This document shows positions 18,981-32,220 of a stretch of 64,000 bases of DNA, in pieces. The position numbers and the translations under genes were made by a program. The notes beneath the pieces were generated by a model that ran no database searches, was not told the DNA's origin, and saw only the letters and a program-made list of their open reading frames with translations. Origin of the DNA: Mycteria americana (lineage: Eukaryota > Chordata > Aves > Ciconiiformes > Ciconiidae); contig NC_134367.1 of the NCBI RefSeq assembly GCF_035582795.1, positions 6,434,062 to 6,498,061 of the forward strand. The letters run 5' to 3'. Position 1 is the first letter of the stretch; the number at the start of each line of letters is the position of its first letter.

Positions 18981-21900
18981 GAAAAAAGACAGACTTAACT
19001 GCTTGCAGACTTTTCACGCATGGAAGATGAAGAAAGCTTCTTTTGATGAAGTGTAATTATGTCCAAACAGAGCTGACCCCCTCCCCCTATATTTCTTATG
19101 ATCTTAACGGAAGAAAGTAGGGCTTTTCCTTTGAAGCAGCCGGGACTCGGTGGAGGATCTGAAATGCTGCATTCTGCTGCCAGAGGCAGGATGGAGAAAT
19201 TGGTCCAGACTTGTCTTCCAGACTTAGAACAGAGAGGGGGAGAGCGAGCGGGAGAGAAGGAGAAAGAGTTATCATTAATGATAGATTTTTAGAACTCTGC
19301 TTAAAATAGCAGGGAAAGAAAGCAGTAGTTGCAAACAGAAGTGAGAAAGCTCCTTACATAGACAAATATCAGTAGATACAGGTCTTGAAATAGAACAGGA
19401 AAAATAAACTAATCAAGAAATTATTTTTCAGTGGCGAGAAACTAATCCACACCTGTTCCTGACTTTAGATTTACATCTTTCTAAACAGCTCGCTCTTTGA
19501 TCTCTGTATCTCTAAATTTGATTGTGAAGTCTGAATCATCAACTTACCACTTCACCTCCTCTCCCACGTTTTTTCTTGCTTCCCATGGCTCAATGGAGAA
19601 ACTTGATTTTTATACATATTAATGTTGCTTGCCTGACAGAAGCTTCACGTTTTTGTTTGTATAATTTCTCTTAAACACCTTTGCTGGATTCATAAGAATA
19701 AGTAACCGGGACGCTTTATGTGAATGCAGAAGTTGTTTGTATGTGGTTTTCAGGCGGTAGCTCACTTTTATGAGCCCGATCGACAGCACAGAGAAGAAAG
19801 AATTCCTGTCTTCAATAAGCAAAGGATCATAACCTTAATTTTGTTGCGTCCTGATACTTTAATCACATTAGCATCTAACTGAAAAAATATGCAACGCACA
19901 CAAGCTGCTGAGTCTCCTTTCAAGCTAATTTCTGGGGTTTGCCTTGTGCTTCAGCATATGTCCATCTCGTCCTCCTCTGTGTCCGCTCGGCTCACATGTG
20001 TGAATAACAAAGAATGCACAGTTTAGACACACTGAAGCAATAGTGCCAGATGACTGCTTGGCTGGGGAGTTTAATAAAAGAGAACTACAATTAGTCTTTA
20101 GCCTCTAAAAAGGGATAGTTGAAATGACTAAGGGCCATAAAGAAAGGTGATAAAAAGTGCATTAAAGGATTTCGTAGCTGAGGAGGGATGGCTGTGAAAT
20201 AGCTGTGGAAGGCATAAGCATCACTGAAACGGAGGACCTTAAAAATTTATTTTGTTCTTAATCGTGTAATATGTAAATCATCTCTTGAAAGCTCTGGAAC
20301 CCGAGTGCGCTGGCAGGGCCACGCAGCTCCCCGCGATGAAGCGATGTGTTGTTTGATGAGTGTGAGGGGGCTTCATCAGCGTTACTTCATTCATGCTTTG
20401 GTTTAGCAGGATCCCAGTTAGGGAACAAAACCAGTTTCCCTTTCAAATTAGATGCTTACCTGTTCAGCTGAGGCTGGCTGAGAGGTGACAATTTAGAAGT
20501 GCTCACAGGCGAGGTCCAAACGTAGCTTTCATATATTAAGGAGTGCATTTTTTCTGGCCACTGTATCCTGTTGAGATCTATTTAATGTAAGAAAATCATG
20601 CAGACGTGATTTTAAAGGGTCTTACAAACAGTATATTTTGTTAATTCTTAGTCCTGATAGACTTTTATACTGATACGACATATAAATAGAACGGTAGCAT
20701 CAGAAGGTGAAATTCTTCATTCAAAAGTATATGGAAAATCCCTTTAGTTTCTTTGTTACTAATAAATATTCTCCCCATTTCATATGGCTATCTGTGATCT
20801 GAATGGCGTCATCACACAATTTCATAGTCAGAACTTTTTGGCATGATAGGCTGGCACTGAAGGAGGCCTTAAACCCGTCCCTGGTGAATTTATATATATC
20901 CCAGCAATAGGCTGAATTCCTATTTGGAGAGGGATAAAAGGCACGGACCCTTTTCAGCCCTAACCAAGCAGGCGCGGAGGCACTGTGTGCTTCAGCAGGG
21001 CTGTTGCTGTACGTCTGCAGGCTGTACACGCTGTACGCTGGCAGGACACACAGTTTACCTCTGGGGACGGCGGACGGGCAGGACTGGATGTCCTACATAC
21101 ACCTACATCACCTCCTGTGATGATCCCTCTCAAAAGATCTGAGAAAGAATCCGTTTCCCAATGAAACCGGGGAAAGGCACCTTCAGCCACGCATCCCCAC
21201 CGAGGCAGAATTCAGCCTCCTGAGATCTGTGCACCTTTGCTGGGGTCTTGAGCTCCCCTCTAACCTTGCACCTCTCGGAGAGGTGGGCACAGCTGGAGCA
21301 CAGCTACACCTGGAAAATCATTTTACTCTAAATGACAGTTATATTTCCTTAAAAAAAATCCACGTCACATTCTAGTTTGTGGAAAATATAGCCAAGACAG
21401 TTTGAAGTTGCACTCCTGATAATAAATGATGCGTGTCTCGGGCAGGTTTGGGGGATATACGACTTGGACCAGAAAGAAAGACCAATTACTAGGTTTGACA
21501 GCCAAAGCTCTGTTCTGTATTATGCCTTATATATAAGCTGTTCTATATTAGGCTCGAAAAAACTGCATTAAGTTTGGGCTGTTACATATCGTTTAAGATT
21601 TGTGTCTTGGTTGAATGCGGAGTTCAGCAAGAGGAAAAGCCCTTGCAACAAAAATGCACGTATACACAGAGGGAGGGGGGAAAAAAAAGAGAGTTTTAAG
21701 TGTCTGGTAAAGTAGCAGCTTAAATGAGCATGAAGGCTGAAGATTGCTGACTGTTTTATTGAGTCACTGTTGTACGCCCACCTTTTCCTGTCTTGAAACA
21801 GTTTTCAGTTTTGACTATCTGACATGACTAACCGTTGCATATCTAACAGATTACAACTGTCAGTGAGTCTCCCGAACGGGGGCCAGTGCCTTGTGAGAAT

Positions 21901-22306
21901 GTGCGCTCAGACGCAGGCAGCTCCCTTTATTTATTTCTTTTTAACGTTTTCATTCAGCTAAAGGCTGCGGATGATCTTGTGCAATCTCTGCCTGAATTCG
22001 AACTTTGAGAAATAATTAAAAAAAAAAGGCAGACTTAGGATAGCAACGTACGTGCACACAGCAGTTTCTCACCCTCACGGGAAAGTTGAGGGCTTTCTTA
22101 GTATTTCATAGACGCAATATATGTAGGGGAGAAAAGTCTGTTCCAGTAATAATGATATCATCATATTACCCCTGGCATACGAAGGACAGGAGACACTGAT
22201 TCCCTGTTAAAGTGACTCCCAGGAGGAAAATATATTCTTTCCTCATCTTATTGTAGTCAAGTCAAACAAATGAAATGATAAAACTGTGTGAAGTAAATAA
22301 CATGTG

Positions 22307-22412
22307 GCCACATTCTGCTCTCTGTCACACAGCTGCAAAACTGGAGTAAATTTTTAAATTGTCTGACTTGCTTTGGATTTACACCACTTTCAATACAGCA
22401 AAGAATTTGGCT
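22307..22412. mobile_element. Palindromic short interspersed relic (MITE-like), copy upstream of third Runt exon
   Basis: The segment starts 'ccacattctgctctc' and ends 'cagcaaagaatttggc', imperfect inverted termini. Inside, 'ggagtaaat' is mirrored by 'ggatttacacc'. The layout matches short palindromic elements common in turtle, crocodile and bird DNA, of the type attctgctctc...ggagtaact...agttactcc...gatttacacc...gagcagaat. The family is recalled, not searched. Confidence 0.4.
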
Positions 22413-22649
22413 TGTCCTCAGCAGTGAATCAGTTTTGTTCTGTCATTGTATGATGACCCATTATTAAATAAGGAACATTTAGATTGTCAACACATGGACG
22501 TATTCTTGACATAGAGTAAAACTGAAGGGGAGGAAAACTCCTATGGTCAGTTATGTTTTTAATTTTCACGATTGTGGTAACGACAGGGAATAATTTTAAA
22601 CGTCTCTGATTCTTCACTGAACATGCATGTGACTGTTTTCATGTTGTAA

Positions 22650-22826
<177 letters not shown>

Positions 22827-22884
22827 TAATTTTGTTTAACAGAGACCCATAAATGAAGTATGTATCTTTGTCAAACATTGGTTC

Positions 22885-23056
22885 TTGCTCAGCAAAATAT
22901 GCAAGCGTATGCTTAATTTGGAGTCTATTGGACCACACACATACTTGCATTAAACGCACACTTAAGTGCTTGGCTGAATTTGGGCAATCACGAACCTGAT
23001 TCTCATTCACATCAAGGTCTTGATACATTATCTGCCAGTGTAAATGAGAACTAAAC
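22885..23056. mobile_element. Two adjacent palindromic short-element relics just downstream of the third Runt exon
   Basis: At 22885-22985 an imperfect palindrome pairs 'cagcaaaatatgcaagcgtatgctta' with 'cacacttaagtgcttggctga'. At 22996-23056 a second pairs 'ctgattctcattcaca' with 'tgtaaatgagaac'. Both phrases (cttaagtgcttggctgaat, gattctcatttacac) are hallmarks of ancient palindromic short repeats seen across turtles and archosaurs. The assignment is from memory. Confidence 0.4.
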
Positions 23057-24675
23057 CCACGATATTTATATATAATCTGATTTAAGCATAATAGATACAA
23101 TCCTGCAACATGCTGAATTCCCTAAACTCCCGTAAGCTTCCAACTAAAGACATTTAGAGGAAAATAGGAGACTGATCTTTCAGGATCAGTCCTAGCACAG
23201 AGAGAAATTATATAATATAGTGCCTTTTTGTTTGCCCTTAAATTCTTTTGCCATCAGATAATTAATGCACCTGGTTAATCTCATCATACCTGAAATTGGT
23301 TTTCAGCTGTGGACTCATCATAGACCCCTGGGGGCCAAAGAAAGATAAAAACCCAGTATATCAACAGCGTGGTCTTTGTTTCTTATTTGTGCACAGAACA
23401 TACATTTTATTTTAACCTAGTCCAGCAGATTTTCACTCAGCATGTTTACCTGATAGCAATGCACTTTCTAACTTACTAAGAATCTGTTTGCAATGATCAC
23501 TGGCTATATTTTTATGACAATTGTGTTTTGTCATGTTCTAGCATTTTTATGGGTAGCACTTATTTTTAGATACAGTCAAGTCTGGTTAATCTATCATGAT
23601 TTATACGGCTGTCTCGCTGTCTAGCACATTTAGCTAGTCTCACATCGTATGGGTATCAGTGATGAGCCTGTTCTGGAGTTTTTCTTAATCTAACTAGAAC
23701 GGCTCTTTCTAAATTGATTGGATTAACCAGGTATAGCTGTATTTAAATTACATTTAGAGATTAAGAATTATTTGATGAATAACCACATTTAAAAAATCCC
23801 TATAATGGAAGCATCTGAAATAATTATTTTGCCTTTGATCTGCACATACAAATGACACCTTTAAGGAGCTTTCATGGAGTTTTGTTTAAAATACCACAGA
23901 GACAGAAGAAGTAGAAAGATGTAGACAGAATTCACGCAGTTAAGTGTTTCTCGTGCTAATACACGCTGCGGTGTCACCTCCTCTTACACTGAGAGACGGG
24001 AACTGAAATGCCTTCTGTAAGAGCTGTCCAGGCTGTAGAGTTTCACCTGGAATAACAGATAAGAAAAAGGAAGTAGCTATGGATAAATTTCATTACGTAG
24101 ATACTTGTGTTGCTACCTGCTCACAGCTGAGGTGTCCGTCTGTCACAGCAAGGAGATTTGTATTCTGTCTTCTCTCTCCCGAGCTGAATCAGTTCCCATT
24201 TTTAATTTTCACCTGTAGCTGGTGCTCCCTGTAGCTTACCTGGAGACACCGGGCAAACCGCATTCATGGAGTAAAAACCAGGGAATAAATTATGTATCAT
24301 TTAACCATTCCCATTTGGAGACTGCGTCCATGTGTGTATTGAGGAAAAGAGGAAATCTCCCGGCAGAGGACACAACCGCTGTGAAACAGCAGAGCCGTTT
24401 GAAAATGATGTGGAGAATAGCGTGGGCTACCCTGGGTAGCACAGGCAGGGAACCTGCTTGCATTGGGGCTAACCATTTTGGTGATCAGTGGATTAGAAGT
24501 GAGGCTGTGTTCCTATAACTCAATAAGATTTCCAAGTTCTGCTGGAGTTCTTTAGTTTAGACCTGAAAGGCCTCTGTACATGATACCTGTCTGCTGTTCT
24601 CATTGAATAGCTGAACCTAGGAATGCTCAGTAACTTAGTTCTTATAGCCTAGATGGAGTTATTGTGTCTTTCGTC

Positions 24676-24700
24676 ATCTTTTTTTTTTTTTTTTTTAAGA
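24676..24700 (+). repeat. Poly-T run
   Basis: A run of about 18 T followed by aag within the intron; no adjoining retroposon is recognised. Confidence 0.7.
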
Positions 24701-26944
24701 AAGCCAGATTTGAGCTTGAATGTCCATTTGAATTGTAATATTTTGGGTAAATACTTCGTGAAGCCCTACTCTGGGGCCAGTTTGGTTCTGTAAGTTCTGT
24801 TATCGTAGTCTGATACTTTCAAGGCTATGACACCTCCAGAACGACTAGATATTAAACTTGAATTTTCAGGGAAAGAGTAGCTCCGGTTAGTCGTGGGAGT
24901 TTCACTGAAGTTCTGCTTTCTTCTGAGAGCCCCTGCACTCGTGTAGATTTATTACTGTTTGGTAGTAATCGTTCCAGAAGTGTATCTGGCATTTACATTG
25001 CGTAAGGAAAATTAGGTGATTGGGGGCAATAAGGAATTCAAGTCAACGAGCAGCTCTGATAGCAAATGTGTTTTTCTTAACAAATTATGTATCAGCAAAT
25101 AGTGCCCCTCTCTGCCAGGATCTGTATTTCACTTCGACATCTCAAGCACGTTACCCTAGTTTTCCTCTCTCTGGCAGCTCAGCCAGAGCTGTCACATCAC
25201 AAACAACTTTTTTCTTAATATACACATCTGGCGTTGGCAGTTGGACCAACTTCATAAGAGCACATGATCATCATTCATTACAAGATTAAAAAGTACCCCA
25301 TGGCATCATTGATGTTTTTTAACTTTGATCTTTTGCAGTTGTGATTCATCTCAGTTATAAAACTTCCTTTTAAAGGAACACAACCGATGACTTATTAGAA
25401 CCTTCATTCTAAGTAGCGTAAACATAAAATTATGCACATCTTTACAAAATGTCATTTACTTTGTTGCCAGCTTATCATTTTAAGACATGACATCATGCTT
25501 TAGATCGTGAATTTGTAAGGCTTGTTTACAGGCAAGGCACTCTGACCTTCTGTTGGCAAGTTGAGTCGAGCGAACAAATGCTGCGTGCTTGCCAGCAGCA
25601 GTAGGAGCAGCAGCAATACCATGACAGATAGCACAATCATTTAGAACCTGACTTTAAGAGCGCTGAACAGTCGTGGCATGCAGTGACTCCAGTTGGTGTT
25701 TTGGATGCTCAGCACTTCAGAAAGTCAGGTTCTTAAATGTAAGTAAGTGCCATTTAGTCGTATTAAACATATGCTTGTAGTAGCTTGCTGCCTTGCCTCT
25801 CTGTTATTATTTTAAAACATTTTAATAGAGACAGTGATGTCAAGTTGCTCTGTTAGGAAAACCTGCCCATTTCTATATGAGAAAAGGTCTTCTGATGATT
25901 TTTCCTTGGGAAAGATCTATTTATTTTTAATTACCTATTTCAGTCTGTCTAGATTACCATCCAGGGCCATCTACTGTGTTGCACAGTCCTTGTGCTGGAT
26001 TGAGACAGCGCGTTGCACTCTGAGTGATGGAGTCTAGAGACGGGGTTGTATAAGATCTTTGGGAATCATTGGGAAATCCTGCAGATATTTTTCTCTCCTC
26101 ATATCCAGGATAAAACCTCTGCCATATGCACATCTTAGCCAGCAGAGCTGCCTTCCAGCTGGGAAGGCTGAAAGAAGTTTTCCGGAGAAATAAGTTGTCG
26201 TGAGGTCATAACTGACTGGCAGATAGCAAGAGATGTCTGTAAAGGAATTTAAAAAAAAAACATAACAAAAAACCCCCAAACTTTTACCTAGGCCCCCTTT
26301 TAATGCTTTGCCTTACCTCATTACAAATACAGAAATAATGATTTGCCCTTCCATAGTGGTACCTTTAGAGTAGGAGACATGTCCTCCTTTCTGGCTGCTT
26401 TTGGTAGAAACCCAGTCAGGAGGGAAATCATAAGGAAGGAGGGAGAAGAAGTTTATATATTTTTACATTTTGCCTGGCTTCCAAAGACTTGACTTTGTGT
26501 CTAATTAAACATAGTCTCCAAAGTCACCGACCACAATTTTCTCTATCAGCTTGAATGGAAGAGTGGTTCTGAGCTTTGAACTGAAGCATTTTGGTAGAAG
26601 AAAAACTGCTCTATTTCATTCAGCTCCCGAATATTTCTCGGCTGCTGCAGCTTGCAAGGTGCACACGTGATGAAAGGTATGAGCAAACATCGCCTTTTTG
26701 TCTGTGCACGCTGCAGAAGCCAGTGAAAGCCAGCAAGACGTTCTGCTCAGCCTTTGTATTAACTGTTTGGCGGACCCAGCTTATAAAACACAGATAAGTG
26801 ATTGAGATTTTTGACATTCCTGGACTTAAAACCATACCAGTTTTTAGGAAGTTCTCCCTCTTTTCTTTCAAAGGGAGAGGGTGGAGGGATAAGTCTGGGG
26901 CTAGTGGAATGTGCTTTGGAGTAGAACAGCTTTAAATCTTTCAG

Positions 26945-26996
26945 TTTTTTTTTTTTTATTTTCTTTTTCTTTTTTTTTTTTTTCTTTTTTTTTTTG
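26945..26996 (+). repeat. T-rich low-complexity tract
   Basis: About 50 bases of T interrupted only by single A, C and G bases. No adjoining retroposon body is recognised. Confidence 0.8.
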
Positions 26997-27597
26997 TTGA
27001 CTGCCTGTCAGGAGCTGGGCTGGTGGCCAAGCAGGAAATGACACATCGAGAGGCATTTGTGTTGTGCAACATTTTGTGGAACTGATGCAAGGATACATTG
27101 TCTGTTTACGCATTCCTCTGCTAACAGCCTGCATGGCAGTAATTTTATTCAGGGACACATGGCATGCTACAGCAAGGAGCTAGATCCTTAACATCTCTTT
27201 ATGCAGAATTATCACAGCAGTTAAAACACGCTGTGTGTCCCCCGTTTAGAATATTCTCTGGCTTGCCTTCAAAAACCACTCTACCAGCCCCCTTCCTTCC
27301 CAAGAATATATTGATTTGACTGGGTTTTTGCACTGTGGTAAACTGGGGCAGTGCAGAGAGAGAGAGTTTGCAGAACAAGAGGAAATTTTACAGGCAGGTC
27401 CTACTTCGTGCATCAACCTCAGACTGTAAATGTAGCGTTGCAGTTTTTTCAAGTGATGCGTTGCGCATGGAACACGGAAGTTTGCATCTGCATGGTTTTG
27501 GCACGGCGAGGAGGGTTTGAATTAAAGGCAATGCTAAATACCCTGAGATACGATGAACGAGTCCTGGGTTTTCATCCAAACTGAAGTTAGAAAATCT

Positions 27598-27695
27598 GTG
27601 ACTCGCGCTGGTGTCTTTCAGAGTGACAAATCTCTACTGAGATCAGCTGGGTTATTCCGGATTTCTCCCAGCGTAAGTGGGAGCAGAGGAAGGCA
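27598..27695. mobile_element. Palindromic short-element relic
   Basis: 'ctgtgactcgcgctggtgt' on the left is mirrored by 'cccagcgtaagtgggagcag' on the right, around a centre 'ctactgagatcagctggg'. In the intact type the centre reads ctccactgaagtcagtggag. This fits the same palindromic archosaur/turtle short-repeat group as the copy at 22307. Confidence 0.4.
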
Positions 27696-29759
27696 GGGTG
27701 GGCGGTCTGGTGGTTTGCTCTAAATGACTTTGTAAAGCTTAACGTTTGCGTTATAATGCCCCTTTGTCAGAAATGAGGCAAAATGTGATTATGCAGCCAA
27801 AGAAATGTTCAGCGTGGCTGTGCTATGGGGTTTAGGTTTTTTCTGTGACTATCGTCGGCATATTTGAGCGTGACCACAGTCCACTTACAGGCTGGGACCT
27901 GACCTCCTGTGCTCAGGTCCCCGGTAAGGAGTTGTAGTGGTTCTGATTTCAGTGGTACAACACCAGGTCCTTTTTCCAGTGTAAAATGCAAGACATCATC
28001 GTTTCCCTCACTATCATTTGCTGCTGGTTTATTTTTCCAAATGTGTAATTTCACAAAACCATACTAGTTGGGGACTGGAGCTCCTGAGCGTTCCCACAAA
28101 CTGTAAGAAACTGGTGGGATGATTCAAGTGTTCCTCATCAAAGGTGGCAGACACTATATGCCAGTGGTTTAGGTTTATGTTTGAGATGGGTGTGTAACCC
28201 GCAGAGCAGAGCTTCTTACAATTACTGCGACCACGATGCATGCCTCTGGAACAAGGTGACCAGGAGGCTGTGGGGGGTGGTAGCTGCATCCCAAAGACCA
28301 GTCAGTTCTTGTTTTTTTCCAGTGCAGCTAGAGAGGGGCTGGTGCCTAAAAACTCCTCGTCTGAGGAACAGACTACGAGAGTAAAAACAATTTCTTTTCC
28401 GGTGATGATAACTTTTATCTGCTGGTGTAGTGCGCAGGGTAAGATGAAAGCAAAACCTACTTAATGCACTCATGGCTTGAATTCATACGCTTGCAGTTCT
28501 GAAATCTCAGTGATCTACATGACACCAGCTAAGTCTCTCCATAGGAGGACATCGCTGCCCAGGGACGTGACAGAGTGACCATGTATTCACTGTTACGGGG
28601 AGAGGGAAAAGACCTGTAGAAGATTATGTAAAACAAATGGGCAAGTCTGAGCATAAAACCATTCCCTAAGATGTCCTCACCGATAGTAATGCAGTCGCGG
28701 TTTGTATTTGTCAACAGAACAAATCGTTTCCATCCCATTGTGGAGGGAACACTGCTTCCAAACAGTTTATTCCTAGTACATTCGGCATCTATGATGACCA
28801 TCACAGTGTTTTTTTGATATTGCAGCTATTGCTGTTTGTATTCAAAAGGTCTCTCCAAGCTACAAATAAAATCATGGCCCCACTGTGCTATAGTTGTGCT
28901 GCATAGTCATAGGGTAAGAAAGTTTTGCCCTGAATAGCTTACAGTGTCTGTTAAAAATAAGGATGGGGAAAGGCGTTATAACTAAACAAATTAAGTTGAC
29001 GGTGGAAGTGAGTTCATTCTGTATCTCCATACGGCGTGACTAAGAGGAAAGGAAAAGTGAAAGCCATTTTTATAAGTCTATGACTCTACTCCATGAAGGT
29101 ACTGTGGAGGAAGATGGTATAAAAAAGGCATTAGAGTAGCTTTCCACAGACCATTTTGTTCCATGCTTTCCTCCCAAGAGAACTTAAACTCTTGTACACC
29201 TTCACTTTTGTGATGCATTTAGCTTGTTGCTAATAATATAAGCATTTCTTTCTCACACTTCAATGTGGCACCTCTTATGCCTCTCCCTCCACTTTCTAAA
29301 TTGGGTTGGGAAGTAGGATACGGGGCAAATATGTTTGGGAGACGCTGCATCAGAGTAGTGTAAGTAGAGTACTTATGTAGTTCTTCCTTGCTGGCAATCC
29401 CAAATTTCTGTATAAATTTTGTGTAAAATTTAGTTTTATTCTCCATATAAACTTCATTCTCCACTGAAACATGGTCATCCCAGACGTGAAACACAGATGC
29501 TGATTTAACCAGACAAGGAATGCAGAAGAGGAAATGAGGAAGAATATCATACTTAATTGAAACTTCAGGGGAAGAAACTTAGTAATGATCTCATGCTGCA
29601 GTACGTTCGGGACACCGGAAACCTTACTCTTATGAAGAACTGGGTTCCTTAATGCGTGTGTCTGCTTAGATCCCCTATTACATATCTCATCTACCGTAGG
29701 CCAGCTTACTCAGCACAATAGTGGCTCACTGTTGACTGAGGGTGGCTTTCAGCTCTCCA

Positions 29760-29945
29760 GAAATTAGACAGATAGGGTAGGTTTCCTCTGACGTGAATGA
29801 AGAGACACAGGCACTTGCAGAGAGTGATTCATCCCACCCATCTTAATGCCTATCTAAGAGTGCAATGCATTGCCCTTTAGAGCTATCCGTCCCTTTCCAT
29901 TGATTATAAATGGAGGCTAGATGACTAACCTAGACTAGGGAACCT
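29760..29945 (+). mobile_element. Unnamed dispersed repeat, copy A
   Basis: Recognised by comparison within the window. The order 'gtgattcatccca' ... 'atgcattgccctttagagctat' ... 'cctttccatt' ... 'ggctagatgactaac' recurs in copy C (61100-61320) as 'gtgaatcatccca' ... 'atgaattgccctctggaagtagctat' ... 'ctttccatt' ... 'gactagatgcctgat'. Family name unknown to me; it may be an old DNA transposon or solo-LTR fragment. Confidence 0.5.
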
Positions 29946-32059
29946 GGTTTTGAGATGGCTGAAATCAGATGAGGTTATGAGATATTCTAGTCCTAAGGTG
30001 TACCTAATGACTGCTGTGAATGTCAGACAACCTGAGTTAGCTTTAAAGCAGGGAGCTCAGGTAGTGATAGCAGTACAGTCACAGATAACATGGAGCTCCG
30101 CATGGGTTAACCACTGTTTGCCCACCTTCTTGGGTGGATGCTTTGTCTTCTGTTGAACTATGAACAGTCCACGCTACATTTCTGACAATGTAAGGAATTG
30201 TTTAAAGCTGACTTGGAAGTGTCTATACAGCTGCCATAATGAGCGCAATACAGACGTACCTTAAAAAATGATGCGATCTGCTAAGGCACCATTATCACTT
30301 CTTGCAGGATTTCGGTAGTCAAGTACCGCTCAGGTCCTGCTCAGCTTGACTTGTGTGAACTGCTGAGATGAAAACTTAGGTTATTTAGCTGTAGGCATAG
30401 TATTCAGTAAGATTCTCACACTAACTAAAATATTGCAGCTGCATAAGAAACAATATAAAGGTGATAATACACTTTATAGGTGTTACCTTTAGGTGAAGAA
30501 TATTGGGGAACACATTTAAAGATTTTCCTAACACTGGGAAATACATACTGGGAAATGTTTCCAATGTTCCTGCTTTGCATCAGAACATATTAATTGTTCC
30601 TTCCTTCTCCAAACTTAACATGCTGCCCATTCTCCTTTGATTCTGAGATGTAATCTTTCCCACAGCGTGGGAAGGCAAACCCTTTTACCTGATTATTGCC
30701 GGCATTACTGTTTTTTGCTTCCATCACTCTTCCAACTCTTGTATGTGCGTTTTGTGAACTTTACTCCCACTTTATAATACCCTGCTTCTTTAGTAGCCCT
30801 GCTAATTTAAATTCAGGATGCCAAACAGGTATTAATCAGGGTGCTTACAAGTGTAGAATCTGCTTCCTGCCTGTCTGTAATCCATGTGAGTAAGGCCAAT
30901 TAGTTGTCTGCTTCCTTAAATCTTCATATGCTTTCTCATTCTAGCATTCCTGCAGTAGTAGACACGGTCTTAAATGTCACGTGCAGTCAGAGGCACTTGA
31001 CGGTGTTTCGTTTCATTGCTCTTAGGGCTCAACAGGAAAATCATCACCTCCACAAGCACCACAGAATTGTGCTGTGGAAGAAATGGATGAGTCCAGCAGT
31101 TGCATTTGTAGTTTAATTTGCTAGAAACAGGGTTTCTAGCTCATTATATTCCATAGTATCGCTTCACACGTCATGAGTCAGGTAGACAATTACATACAGC
31201 AGCTTCACATTGGTGCAGAATCTTCTTGGAAAGGAGTAGGCACTTGCAGGCACTGATGTAGTACCAGGTATGTGTCTGTTCACAAATGGTAAATCCTAGA
31301 TTAGATTTGCAAAAGATGCCCAATTTTAACTGTCTGTCTTAAAAAGGATCAGAAATCCAGAGGTTACCCATCAAAAATGGTACTCACAATTATTTGTTGT
31401 ATTTTGAAAATTCAGACTTGTGTTTCTCAGTAGTATAGAAGCTGGAAAAGAATAGAGACCTAGAAATACAATACACAGTCGCTCTGTGGAACAAACCACT
31501 GGTTATGAGTACAGGGTGTATTATACATGGAATACTTTTTTCTTTTTTGCATGTGTACATACGTAATCAAGGACCCAGATTCAGGTTCTTAGACAACAAT
31601 ACACTTCAATTAATTCAGTTATCTAGAGAATTTATCAAGCGCTGTAGACATATGAAGTGCGACAGAGTTGGTTCCAGGTTTCTAGGATACCAATTAAACC
31701 AAAAATAATTTAATTTTTCGTTCCTTGCATCTCTTATCACCATAAACTCTAGATTTGTGGAACATACTTTTTGCTTTCACACTGGACACTCTTTGGCTTT
31801 GATGATCTGGGCTATGGGTCCACTCCCAATTTTGGTCTTCTTTTAATGTCTTTGAACAATTGTGTATCAACTAGCGCTATAATAAAATTACTACCTCTGT
31901 AGATGGAAGTGTTGACTACCAGACAGAAGAGGGCTCAGCGACAGAGCTGTGAACGTAAATCATTCAGTGTTTTAATTCATCAGCTAAGCAGTCAAAATGA
32001 AAATCCTTTTTGTAAAGGGACATATGGGTAAAATTTTCAGAGAGGCGCAGGGTGGATTG

Positions 32060-32220
32060 ACTCTGCTTTTAACTGTAGTTGTCTAAAAGCTAGATATGGT
32101 GTCTCAGCGAGTCATCTCTAGCCCGTTGCGGTCAAGAGAGAGATGAATGCATGTGTCGAAGCTGGTTTATCCCACCCTAAGTATCTACAAGTGTCAGTGT
32201 GCAGATCTCTGGAGGTGAGT
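32060..32220 (+). mobile_element. Unnamed dispersed repeat, copy B (diverged)
   Basis: Shares with copies A and C the order 'gtctaaa' ... 'gagagagatgaatgc' ... 'ggtttatcccaccctaagtatctaca' ... 'tctggaggt'. It is the weakest of the three matches and may be partial. Comparison was by eye. Confidence 0.3.

Noticed and set aside
27870..28010. Possible further palindromic relic ('gatttcagtggtacaacaccagg')
   Set aside because: Only one block resembles the family and the mirrored half is not found.
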